Source of the DNA: Roseovarius indicus
GTDB taxonomy: Bacteria; Pseudomonadota; Alphaproteobacteria; Rhodobacterales; Rhodobacteraceae
NCBI RefSeq assembly: GCF_008728195.1
Contig: NZ_CP031598.1
Span: forward strand, 3,224,001-3,288,000
Length of the DNA stretch: 64,000 bases
Direction of reading: 5' to 3'
The position numbers were made by a program, and so were the translations under genes. This document shows positions 44,519 through 52,215 of the stretch, piece by piece; within the stretch, counting starts at the first letter, position 1; each line of letters starts with the position of its first letter. The notes under the pieces are model-generated. The model did no database searches. It was not told the origin of the DNA and saw nothing but the letters and a program-made list of their open reading frames with translations.

Positions 44519-45484
44519 CTACCCTTTCCGATGGCGCCAGCCCCAGAGGCTGATGAGGTCCGTCGCCACATGCGCCCCTGCGACGGCCGTCGCGCCGGAG
44601 GTGTCATAGGGCGGCGACACTTCCACAACGTCGCCCCCCACCATGTTGATCCCTGCGAGATCACGCAGGATGATCGAGGCCTGCACCGAGGTCAGCCCGC
44701 CCCAAACCGGCGTGCCGGTGCCCGGCGCAAAGGCGGGGTCGAGCCCGTCGATGTCAAACGACACATAGGTCGGATGGTCGCCGATGATAGTCTTGATCTT
44801 CTGTGCCGTGGCGGCAGGGCCGGCCTCGTAGACCTCGCGCGCGTCGATGATGTTGACGCCCAGCGGGTCGGAATTCGACGTGCGAATGCCCACCTGGACA
44901 GAGCGTGACGGCTCGATCAGGCCCATCTTCACCGCCTTGTAGAACATGGTGCCGTGGTCGATGCGCTCCATGTCGTCATCGGGCCAGGTATCGGTATGGG
45001 CGTCGAACTGGACCAGAGAGAGGCGGCCGTATTTCTCGGCATAGGCCTTGAGGATGGGGAAGGTGATGTAGTGGTCGCCCCCCAAAACGATGCTGGGCAC
45101 GTCCGCCGCGAGGATGGTGCGGATATGGTCGGTCACCGCGTCGGGGAAATCCTGGATCTTGGCGTAGTCGAAGGCCACGTCGCCATAATCGACGATGGCC
45201 AGCTCGCTCATCGCGTCATAGCCCCAGCCATAGGGCGCATCGAAGGCCTGAAGCGTGCTCGCCTCGCGGATGGCGCGGGGGCCGAGGCGGGTGCCGGGCC
45301 GGTTGGTGACCGCCTGGTCGAAGGGGATGCCGGTGACCGCCACGTCGACGCCGGTCAGGTTCTTCGTATAGGCCCGCCGCAGGAAGGAGAGCGCGCCGCC
45401 GAAGGTGTTTTCATGCGACAGCCCCTTCAGATCCTCCTGAATGAGCGCGTTGTCGACTTCCTTTTTCGCATCTTCCAGTGCCAT
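44519..45484 (-). CDS. speB: Agmatinase
   Basis: Ureohydrolase of 321 residues. All manganese-binding motifs are canonical: GGDHYITFP, FDAHTD and SFDIDGLDPAFAPGTGTP followed by GGLT. It is therefore a better agmatinase candidate than the divergent paralogue at 23710. The start at 45484 follows GGGAGGG. It would convert agmatine to putrescine and urea; related guanidino substrates are possible. It lies upstream of DUF1499 and downstream of an M20 amidohydrolase on the same strand. Confidence 0.9.
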   Translation of the reverse strand: MALEDAKKEVDNALIQEDLKGLSHENTFGGALSFLRRAYTKNLTGVDVAVTGIPFDQAVTNRPGTRLGPRAIREASTLQAFDAPYGWGYDAMSELAIVDYGDVAFDYAKIQDFPDAVTDHIRTILAADVPSIVLGGDHYITFPILKAYAEKYGRLSLVQFDAHTDTWPDDDMERIDHGTMFYKAVKMGLIEPSRSVQVGIRTSNSDPLGVNIIDAREVYEAGPAATAQKIKTIIGDHPTYVSFDIDGLDPAFAPGTGTPVWGGLTSVQASIILRDLAGINMVGGDVVEVSPPYDTSGATAVAGAHVATDLISLWGWRHRKG

Positions 45485-45563
45485 GCCGGTGTCCCTCCCC
45501 GTTGTTGATCGGAATAATTTGATCAAATTGTGCAGGTTCGGCGCAAGGCGTCAAGCCCGCGCA

Positions 45564-46727
45564 TCAGGCGGCGGGCTGCGCGCGCTCCACCAGCCGGGCA
45601 AAGAACGACGCCCCCACCGGCGCCACCGCGTCGTTGAAGTCGAATTTCGGGTGGTGCAGCCCCGCCGCCTCGCCTTGCCCGATGAAGAGGTAGGCCCCGG
45701 GCCGCGCGGCCAGCATGTAGGAGAAATCCTCGGCCCCCATTTCCTTGCGCCGGTCGTCGACGACCGTGCCGCCGGTGGCGACCTCGCGGGCGGTCTCGGC
45801 GGCAAAGGCCGTCTGGTCGGGGTGGTTGACCGTCGCGGGGTAGCCCACCTCGATATGCAGCTTTGCCTCGACCCCGTAGGAGGCCGCCTGCCCAGCCACG
45901 ATCTCGGCCAACCGGCGGTGGACCATGTCCTGCACCTCGGGGTCGAACGTGCGGATGGTGCCGTTGATATAGGCGGTTTCGGGGATGATGTTCTCGGCGC
46001 TGCCGGTGTGGATCTGGGTGACCGACACGACCAGTTCGTTCAGGGCATAGTGGTTGCGGCTGACGATTGTCTGGATCGCCTGCACCATGCCCACGGCCGC
46101 CACGACCGGGTCGCGCGTCTCGTGCGGCATGGCGCCGTGGCCGCCCTGCCCGGTGATGTCGATATCGAAGCTGTCGACGGCGGCCATCATCGGGCCCGGG
46201 CAGGTTTCGAAACTGCCCTCCGCCGCGCCGGGCATGGTGTGGAGCGCATAGACCTCGCTAATGCCGTAACGCTCCATGATGCCCTCCTCGACCATCACCC
46301 GGCCGCCGCCCGGCCCCTCTTCCGCCGGCTGGAAGATGAGCGCGACACGGCCCGCGAAATTGCGTGTTTCGGCAAGGTAGCGCGCGGCGCCCAGCAGCAT
46401 CGTGGTGTGCCCGTCATGGCCGCAGGCATGCATCCGGCCCGGGACCGCGCTGGCATAGTCGAGCCCGGTGGCCTCGTTGATCGGCAGCGCGTCCATGTCG
46501 GCGCGCAGGCCGATGGTGGGCCCCTCGCCGCGCCCCTCGATCACCGCGACGACGCCCGAGGTGGCGATGCCGGTCTCGATCTGCGTGATGCCGAATTCCC
46601 GCAGCCTTTCCACCACGAACGCCGCCGTTTCGTGGCACTCGAGCCCCAGCTCGGGATGCGTGTGCAGGTGCCGGCGCCATGCCGTCATGTCGTCGGCGAA
46701 CCCCGCGATGCGGTTTATCACGGCCAT
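45564..46727 (-). CDS. M20 family amidohydrolase (hippurate hydrolase / aminoacylase type)
   Basis: Metal-dependent hydrolase of 387 residues that cleaves N-acyl amino acids or similar amides. Motifs: HTHPELGLECHETAAFV, GLRADMDALPI, HACGHDGHTTMLLGAA, FQPAEEGPGGGRVMVEEG and GAEDFSYML. The dimer domain is in the middle (about 185-300). Start at 46727 with GAGGAG upstream. It is followed by the agmatinase gene and divergent from mazG. Confidence 0.93.
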   Translation of the reverse strand: MAVINRIAGFADDMTAWRRHLHTHPELGLECHETAAFVVERLREFGITQIETGIATSGVVAVIEGRGEGPTIGLRADMDALPINEATGLDYASAVPGRMHACGHDGHTTMLLGAARYLAETRNFAGRVALIFQPAEEGPGGGRVMVEEGIMERYGISEVYALHTMPGAAEGSFETCPGPMMAAVDSFDIDITGQGGHGAMPHETRDPVVAAVGMVQAIQTIVSRNHYALNELVVSVTQIHTGSAENIIPETAYINGTIRTFDPEVQDMVHRRLAEIVAGQAASYGVEAKLHIEVGYPATVNHPDQTAFAAETAREVATGGTVVDDRRKEMGAEDFSYMLAARPGAYLFIGQGEAAGLHHPKFDFNDAVAPVGASFFARLVERAQPAA

Positions 46728-46789
46728 GTCTGGACTCCTCGCGCCTCTGCGGTCACGCTGCATTCAACTGCAAGATTTGAGGGGGTGCA

Positions 46790-47605
46790 ATGCCTGACGA
46801 TCCGTTGATTTTCGACCCCCACGGGGGCATGCCGCGCCTGATCGAGATCATGCGGCGATTGCGTGACCCCGACTGCGGCTGCCCGTGGGATATCGAGCAG
46901 GATTTCGGCACGATAGCCCCCTACACGATCGAGGAAGCCTACGAGGTGGCCGACGCCATCGAGCGCGAGGCGTGGGGCGAGCTGAAGGACGAGCTGGGCG
47001 ATCTGCTGTTGCAGGTGGTGTTTCACGCCCAGATCGCGCGGGACAAGGGGATGTTCGGCTTCGACGACGTGGCCGATGCGATCTCCGACAAGATGGTGGC
47101 GCGCCATCCGCATGTCTTCGGCGACGAAAGCCGCGACAAGTCGGCCGAACAGCAGACGCGCGACTGGGAAACCGTGAAGGCCGCCGAGCGGGCGGCCAAG
47201 GCCCAGACCGGCGTGCTGGATGGCGTGGCGCTGGGGCTGCCCGCGCTGTTGCGGGCGGTGAAGCTGCAGAAGCGGGCGGCCCGGGTCGGGTTCGACTGGC
47301 CGGATGCGTCCCACGTGCTCGACAAGATCACCGAGGAAGCCGGCGAGCTGCGCGAGGCCGCCGAGACCCTGCCCCACGAGAAGGTCGAGGAAGAATTCGG
47401 CGACCTGCTTTTCGTCATGGCCAACCTGGCGCGGCACATGGGGGTGGAACCCGAAGCCGCCCTGCGCGGAGCGAATGCCAAGTTCACGCGGCGGTTCGAG
47501 AAGATCGAGGGGTGGCTCGCCGAGGATGGCCGGGAGCCGGGCCAGTCGGACCTCGACGAGATGGACGCGCTGTGGGACCGGGCGAAGGCGGAGGAGCGGG
47601 GATAG
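46790..47605 (+). CDS. mazG: Nucleoside triphosphate pyrophosphohydrolase
   Basis: 271 residues with two MazG domains. Domain 1 has CPWDIEQDFGTIAPYTIEEAYEV and ELKDELGDLLLQVVFHA (EExxE and ExxD metal motifs). Domain 2 has FDWPDASHVLDKITEEAGEL and EEEFGDLLFVMANLARHM. It removes aberrant nucleotides and affects stress alarmone levels. Divergent from the amidohydrolase. Confidence 0.95.
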   Translation: MPDDPLIFDPHGGMPRLIEIMRRLRDPDCGCPWDIEQDFGTIAPYTIEEAYEVADAIEREAWGELKDELGDLLLQVVFHAQIARDKGMFGFDDVADAISDKMVARHPHVFGDESRDKSAEQQTRDWETVKAAERAAKAQTGVLDGVALGLPALLRAVKLQKRAARVGFDWPDASHVLDKITEEAGELREAAETLPHEKVEEEFGDLLFVMANLARHMGVEPEAALRGANAKFTRRFEKIEGWLAEDGREPGQSDLDEMDALWDRAKAEERG

Positions 47606-47770
47606 GATCGCGCGTGACCCGGCGAGCTCGGCTCGTCACATGTAAGTTTCCGCCCAACTGTTTGGATAATATAGGATATTTCGAGAGGATTCCGCGCGCG
47701 GCTCCGGGGTGTTATTGAATATCGAGAAGGTCGGTAATAGGTTTACGTTGTGAAAACCTGGAGACCAAGG

Positions 47771-47872
47771 ATGTTCAAGACTCTCGCCGTGATCGTTGCC
47801 CTGATGGGCGGTGTGCTGACCGCGAATACTGCAGCAGCTTGTATCCTGTGCCCGCCCGTGGCGGAACGCTAA
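47771..47872 (+). CDS. Small secreted CxxC peptide (33 residues)
   Basis: Reads MFKTLAVIVALMGGVLTA, then NTAAACILCPPVAER. It looks like a signal peptide with a cleavage site near TAAA|C, leaving about ten residues with a CxxC pair (Cys24 and Cys27). Alternatively the first Cys is a lipobox and this is a tiny lipoprotein. GGAG precedes the ATG and a good terminator follows. An AT-rich stretch (47661-47735) could hold its promoter; nothing else is visible in the 165 bases after mazG. Not recognised. Confidence 0.5.
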   Translation: MFKTLAVIVALMGGVLTANTAAACILCPPVAER

Positions 47873-47881
47873 ACTCAACGC

Positions 47882-47910
47882 AACCCGCCGCTTCTTGACG
47901 ACGGCGGGTT
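47882..47910 (+). terminator. Terminator after the small peptide gene
   Basis: AACCCGCCG and CGGCGGGTT make a perfect 9-bp stem with an 11-base loop, nine bases after the peptide stop. It also lies at the 3' end of the convergent XRE gene and may serve both. Confidence 0.7.
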
Positions 47911-47920
47911 GCCACCTGCC

Positions 47921-49288
47921 TTATTCCGCGCGGGCAAGATGATCCCGGAAGCAGGATCGCATCGCCACGCCGTGCTGGCCCGTGTCCACCGCGTGAAAAG
48001 GAGGAATGAACGAGCACTGTTCCAGGTCGTTCGCTTCCCTGTAATCCTCGATCCACGTGCAGTCGGACGGCATGGCGACCCCCACAGGCAATTTCGGCCC
48101 GCACATCGATCCGTATCCGCAAACCGCGTTGGACAGTTGGGTCTGCGTCAGGCCTCGCACGTTGCGGAAATCCGCTCCGGAGATGTCGGCGCAGTCGAAA
48201 CTTGCGCCCGTCACATCCGCATTGCCGAATTCCGTACCAGCCAGAGTGGCCCCCGAGAACCGCGATCGGGACAGGTTCGTATCGGGGGGAAACGACACGC
48301 GCGGCAGGCCGGAGCCCCTGAAATCGACGTCGGACAGGGTGACGCGGCCGCAATGTTCGCGGATCTTGTCGAGGCTGAGCGTACGCAAGTCGAGCGCGGC
48401 CAGGTCAAGCCCGTTCGAGTTGGGGCACCCCTCGAGCAACGCCTGCGCCGCTCGCGCATCGGCCTCGGAGTCGAGGCCCCGGCCCCGATTGTAGATCGCG
48501 GCCTCGTATTCTGAAAGCCCTTCGTGCGACCTAGCGTTGCCCGCCTCGTCGAAATACCGAGCTTCGGACAGGAGACGCGCAACGGCCCCATCCGGCCGGA
48601 AATACGCGATCGAAAATCGATGGTAAAGGCCAGTGATGTTCGAGGCGAAGACCGTCACGAGCCCGATTGCCAAGGCCAGGACACCACCGAGAACAGCCGC
48701 GCCCCATCGGCGCCGGACTGACCATTGTCGGTCCAACATACTGGCTTCGATATCCGCCAGTTTCGCCAGGAGCAGCCGGTAGGCGCGGCTGTCCTCCTCC
48801 GCCAGTTGATCCTGCGTGGCGGCCTGCCGCGTCTGCTCCAATACCTCCGACAGGCTTGCGACGGCTGCATCGAAATCTTTCGGTGTGCTGCCGGTGTATC
48901 GGTTCGCCAGCTCGATCAGTGCCCCGTCGCGGAAGCCGACTTCCCGTGCAGCTTCCGTCTCGCGGCCAACCAGAAGCGCCACCTGATCATACACATCCTG
49001 CACGACCTTGCCCGAGGGCCGCAAGGCGGAATTGGCCTCCGGCCAGCGCAGCGACGTCGGTATCTCCTCGGGCTCGATATCGAGGGCGACGGCAAGGCTT
49101 CTGACCGTAGAGCTTTTCAAGGCCTTCCGCTTGCCGAGTTCGATATCCGAAACATGGCCCTTCCGGTCGATGTTCGAAAACGCCATTCCCGCAAGGGTTT
49201 CCAGGGTCCATCCCCGGTGCTTCCTGCGTTCCCTTACCAGCTCCCCAAATCGCTGCAAGTCCGTCGGCTGTTCGGTTCCGGGAGTCAT
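47921..49288 (-). CDS. Membrane-bound XRE regulator with pentapeptide repeats
   Basis: Protein of 455 residues with an uncommon layout. An N-terminal helix-turn-helix of the XRE type spans about 11-80 (FGELVRERRKHRGWTLETLA). A helical region follows (100-190), then one membrane helix (195-216) preceded by RRRW. The periplasmic part has a helical stretch, Cys288 and Cys313, then pentapeptide repeats at about 316-380 (DFRGSG, RFSGATLAGTEFGNADVTGA) and a Cys-rich tail. It could be a one-component transmembrane sensor. Start ATG 49288 with AAGGGG upstream. Divergent from a lysozyme-like lipoprotein gene, with a dyad in between. Confidence 0.85.
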   Translation of the reverse strand: MTPGTEQPTDLQRFGELVRERRKHRGWTLETLAGMAFSNIDRKGHVSDIELGKRKALKSSTVRSLAVALDIEPEEIPTSLRWPEANSALRPSGKVVQDVYDQVALLVGRETEAAREVGFRDGALIELANRYTGSTPKDFDAAVASLSEVLEQTRQAATQDQLAEEDSRAYRLLLAKLADIEASMLDRQWSVRRRWGAAVLGGVLALAIGLVTVFASNITGLYHRFSIAYFRPDGAVARLLSEARYFDEAGNARSHEGLSEYEAAIYNRGRGLDSEADARAAQALLEGCPNSNGLDLAALDLRTLSLDKIREHCGRVTLSDVDFRGSGLPRVSFPPDTNLSRSRFSGATLAGTEFGNADVTGASFDCADISGADFRNVRGLTQTQLSNAVCGYGSMCGPKLPVGVAMPSDCTWIEDYREANDLEQCSFIPPFHAVDTGQHGVAMRSCFRDHLARAE

Positions 49289-49321
49289 CCCAATCCCCTT
49301 AACTAACTGTTCTAAAACAAA

Positions 49322-49350
49322 GTTACATCCCGGCGTAACCTGAATGTAAC
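49322..49350. promoter_or_regulatory. Inverted repeat between the XRE gene and the lysozyme-like gene
   Basis: GTTACAT (49322-49328) and ATGTAAC (49344-49350) are perfect inverse complements 15 bases apart, with a further GTAAC at 49335-49339. Position in the divergent promoter region suggests an operator of the XRE protein. Confidence 0.5.
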
Positions 49351-49425
49351 GACCTTTATTGCCGGCATACCCATAACAGTATCACACGGCTCCGGAGTCG
49401 TCCTTTCAACCGCACGGAGGGCGAC

Positions 49426-50172
49426 ATGAAACGCCAGAAACAGAGTGTGACGGCACTCAAAAAATACATTCCCGCAGCACTGGCTGCGGTCTTCATGGCA
49501 TCGGTCACGGCCTGCGCGCCGGTAGCTATTACCGGCGGCTCGCTGGACAGCCATGCCGAGGCCACGGTCGAGAAGGACACGCCCGCGGCCAGCATCGGCG
49601 TGACGCTCAAGCTCGAATTCGTCAAGGACGCTCCCGCGCCCCACAGCGAGGCCGATGGGCCGAAGGCTGGCGAGAGTATCCTGGACATGGCCCCGCTCCT
49701 CGACCTGATCGGCGAGGCAGAAGGCACGGACAGGGGCGACGGGTATGACGAGACATTGGCCTATGGGGCTTTCACCGGCGGCAACGTGAGCCTGACCAGG
49801 ATGACTCTGGCGGAAATCGACAAGCTGCAAACCGCGATGCTCCAGCACCCGGGTAATCGGTGGAACTCTTCCGCGCTGGGCCGCTACCAGATCACGCGCA
49901 CGACGCTGCGCGGATTGAAACGGAAACTGGCGCTTCCCGAGACCGCGCTGTTCACCCCCGCCCTGCAGGATAAACTGGCCCATGAGCTGCTCAAGAACCG
50001 CGGGCTGCTGGGATGGAAGGCCGGGGAAATCAGCAACTACCAATTCGCCGCGAACCTGGCGATGGAATGGGCGTCGCTGCCTCACCCGGCAACTGGCGCG
50101 GGCCACTACCCTGGTCAGGCTGCGGCGGTCGACAGCGCAATCCTCGGGGCGATCCTGCGACGCCTTCGCTAA
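49426..50172 (+). CDS. Lysozyme-like lipoprotein
   Basis: 248 residues. Basic N-terminus, hydrophobic helix and lipobox SVTAC with Cys30, so a lipoprotein. Region 86-245 resembles phage-type muramidases of the lysozyme superfamily: LLDLIGEAEGTDRGDGYDET (candidate catalytic Glu near 97), NRWNSSALGRYQITRTTLRGL, and FTPALQDKLAHELLKNRG. Divergent from the membrane XRE regulator, which probably controls it. Possible uses are wall remodelling or attack on competitors. No immunity protein is visible. Confidence 0.8.
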   Translation: MKRQKQSVTALKKYIPAALAAVFMASVTACAPVAITGGSLDSHAEATVEKDTPAASIGVTLKLEFVKDAPAPHSEADGPKAGESILDMAPLLDLIGEAEGTDRGDGYDETLAYGAFTGGNVSLTRMTLAEIDKLQTAMLQHPGNRWNSSALGRYQITRTTLRGLKRKLALPETALFTPALQDKLAHELLKNRGLLGWKAGEISNYQFAANLAMEWASLPHPATGAGHYPGQAAAVDSAILGAILRRLR

Positions 50173-50291
50173 ACCGCGCATGCAGGCCACGAACCGCCGG
50201 AAATGCCCTCCGTAAAATTGGGGGGCGTTTTCGCGTACCGGCACCCGGCGCCCAACGGCGGAAAGGGGGCCGGCCCCCGGCACCGCCCGGC

Positions 50292-50762
50292 CTATGCCAC
50301 CACGCGCAGCCGCGGGATTCTCAGGCGGATATGGTCATGGGAATAGCCGCGCTGCCACGTCACGCCGGTCATCTGGCAGTTGGCCCGGGTGCCGACGGCG
50401 AATTCCTCTTCCGAGACCTCGTTGAAGAAGCCCACGCCGGTCAGCAGGTAGGTGTCACCCAGCAGCACCTTGGTGACCCCGCGCACCCGCATCGGCAGGT
50501 GTGCCTTCTTGACATAGGCCTGCCAGCGCTTGCCCTTCGTCCACATGCCACAGACCGCCACCTTGCCCTGCACCTCGCGGATCGTGATCGCGTAGAGCAT
50601 GCTGCCATAGGGCTTGAACGGGATCTCGATCGTGTAAGGCTCTTTCGGCATCGGCACCGAGAAGTCATTCGTCTGCGCCACAGAGGGCGCGACGCCGGAG
50701 AGGCCCATGGCAAGACAAAGCCCCAGACCGACGGCCCGGGCGGAGAACAGCAACTTACGCAT
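50292..50762 (-). CDS. Secreted protein of unknown function
   Basis: 156 residues from MRKLLFSARAVGLGLCLAMG, with a signal peptide ending near PSVAQ. The mature part is beta-rich with two Cys (VAVCGMW and RANCQM) and YGSMLYAITIREVQGKVAV. I do not recognise a family. I choose ATG 50762 because AAAGG lies 7 bases upstream; ATG 50777 is an alternative. The 119-base gap to the lysozyme gene holds a GC-rich palindrome (GGGGCCGGCCCC) that may end transcription. Confidence 0.7.
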   Translation of the reverse strand: MRKLLFSARAVGLGLCLAMGLSGVAPSVAQTNDFSVPMPKEPYTIEIPFKPYGSMLYAITIREVQGKVAVCGMWTKGKRWQAYVKKAHLPMRVRGVTKVLLGDTYLLTGVGFFNEVSEEEFAVGTRANCQMTGVTWQRGYSHDHIRLRIPRLRVVA

Positions 50763-50908
50763 AATGTACCTTTGCATTTCATCTTCTGATTGTATCGGAT
50801 GATCAGAAAACGCCGCCAACACCTTGGATGTCAACGAAAAAATCCCCCAATTGCGGCTTTTCCCGAGATGCGGCCCGTGGGCACCGGCGGCCCGTGCCGG
50901 CCCCCTCC

Positions 50909-51319
50909 CTAGCCCTCGCAGGCCCCCGCGGGCCAAAGCCGGAAACTGTCGCCGTTCCCCGTCAACACCACGTCCCCGCCAGCAACAAGCGCCTTTCGTT
51001 CCCTCAGCCGCGCGGGCACGGCAAGCCTGCCCCGGCTGTCGAGCGTGACGAGATGGGTTTGGCATCGGTACCGTCGGGAGAGGATCCGACGCGCGTACGA
51101 GGACCTTGGAAGCGCCGTGATTTTGCTGTCGATCGCCTCCATCGCGGCCATGGTGAAACATGGCAGGAACGGATCGTCTCCGCCGTATACGAAAACGCCC
51201 GCGACGCCTTTGTCGGCCTCCGGGTCCTGCGCCGCCAGGATCGCCCGAAAGGCCCGCGGAAGGCAGAGCCGCCCATGAGCGTCGAGCCGTCTGCGATAGT
51301 CTCCGGTAAAGCCCGTCAT
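50909..51319 (-). CDS. mraZ: MraZ-like transcriptional regulator
   Basis: 136 residues with two SpoVT/AbrB-type half-domains, the layout of MraZ: DAHGRLCLPRAFRAIL near the N-terminus and DSRGRLAVPARLRE in the second half. MraZ normally controls the division and cell-wall cluster and lies in front of rsmH (mraW). Here no rsmH or fts/mur genes are near; a secreted-protein gene follows. It may be a relocated copy or a paralogue. Start at 51319 (MTGFTGDYRRRLDAHG) by family fit. Confidence 0.82.
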   Translation of the reverse strand: MTGFTGDYRRRLDAHGRLCLPRAFRAILAAQDPEADKGVAGVFVYGGDDPFLPCFTMAAMEAIDSKITALPRSSYARRILSRRYRCQTHLVTLDSRGRLAVPARLRERKALVAGGDVVLTGNGDSFRLWPAGACEG

Positions 51320-51368
51320 GCTCTCGCTTTCGATAAAGTGGGACCGCACCCCGCCATGCCCGACGGTC

Positions 51369-52148
51369 TCAGCCAATCTCGCCCGCCTCCACCATCTGAC
51401 GGTACAAATGCCACGTCCCGTGCCCCAGCAGCGGCAGCACGAAAAACAGCCCCAGGAACCCCGGGATCATCGCCACGAAGGTCAGCCCCGCCACGATCAC
51501 CGCCCAGGCCAGCATCGGCCCGGGCGCGCGCAGCACGCTCTGGAACGAGGTGATCATGGCGGTGACGAAATCCACCTCGCGGTCCAGCAGCAGCGGCAGG
51601 GAAATCACCGTGATCATGTAGAGGAGCAGCGCGAAGGCCGCCCCCACCACCGTGCCGAAGCCCAGCATCGAAAGCCCCTCGCCGGTGAAGTAGATCTCGA
51701 GCGAGGTCGAGACGTTTGTCATGGTCGAGAACCCGAGGAAGAGCGCAAAGATCATGTGGGCGAGGAAGAACCAGAACAGGAACATGATGATGATCACCGC
51801 GCAGATCGACGGCAGTTGCCGCCGCCTCTGGTGGGCGATGACCCCGAAGATCTCGGACGGATCCAGCGGTTCGCCCGCGCTCAGCCGGTGGCTGACCTCG
51901 TAGAGCCCCACCGCCGCGAAGGGCCCGATCAGGGGAAAGCCCACGGCCGCGAAGATGAGCCAGTAGCTTTGCCCGGTGATCCATGTGACCCAGGCCATGA
52001 TCCAGCCGATCGCCACGTAGACGCCTGCGAATATGACGGCATAGCCCGGCGCGCGGCGCATGTCGCCCCAGCCCCGGCGCAGGGCCGTGCCCAGCATGTC
52101 GAAGCGCGCCGCGCCCATCGGCGGCACCCCGAGCGGTTTTTCCTGCAT
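51369..52148 (-). CDS. DUF2189 integral membrane protein
   Basis: 259 residues with about six membrane helices in two similar halves; segments such as LRRGWGDMRRAPGYAVIFAG, GFPLIGPFAAVGLYEVS and LLLDREVDFVTAMITSF are typical of DUF2189. The function is unknown. Start at 52148 (MQEKPLGVPPMG) with a GAGGGAGGA-type site upstream. It lies between the amidase and mraZ-like genes on the same strand. Confidence 0.88.
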   Translation of the reverse strand: MQEKPLGVPPMGAARFDMLGTALRRGWGDMRRAPGYAVIFAGVYVAIGWIMAWVTWITGQSYWLIFAAVGFPLIGPFAAVGLYEVSHRLSAGEPLDPSEIFGVIAHQRRRQLPSICAVIIIMFLFWFFLAHMIFALFLGFSTMTNVSTSLEIYFTGEGLSMLGFGTVVGAAFALLLYMITVISLPLLLDREVDFVTAMITSFQSVLRAPGPMLAWAVIVAGLTFVAMIPGFLGLFFVLPLLGHGTWHLYRQMVEAGEIG

Positions 52149-52215
52149 GACCGTCCTCCCTCGTCCCGGCTCAGGTTAGCCAAGCGGGCGGCGGGGGCAA
52201 AGATGTAAGTTGCGC

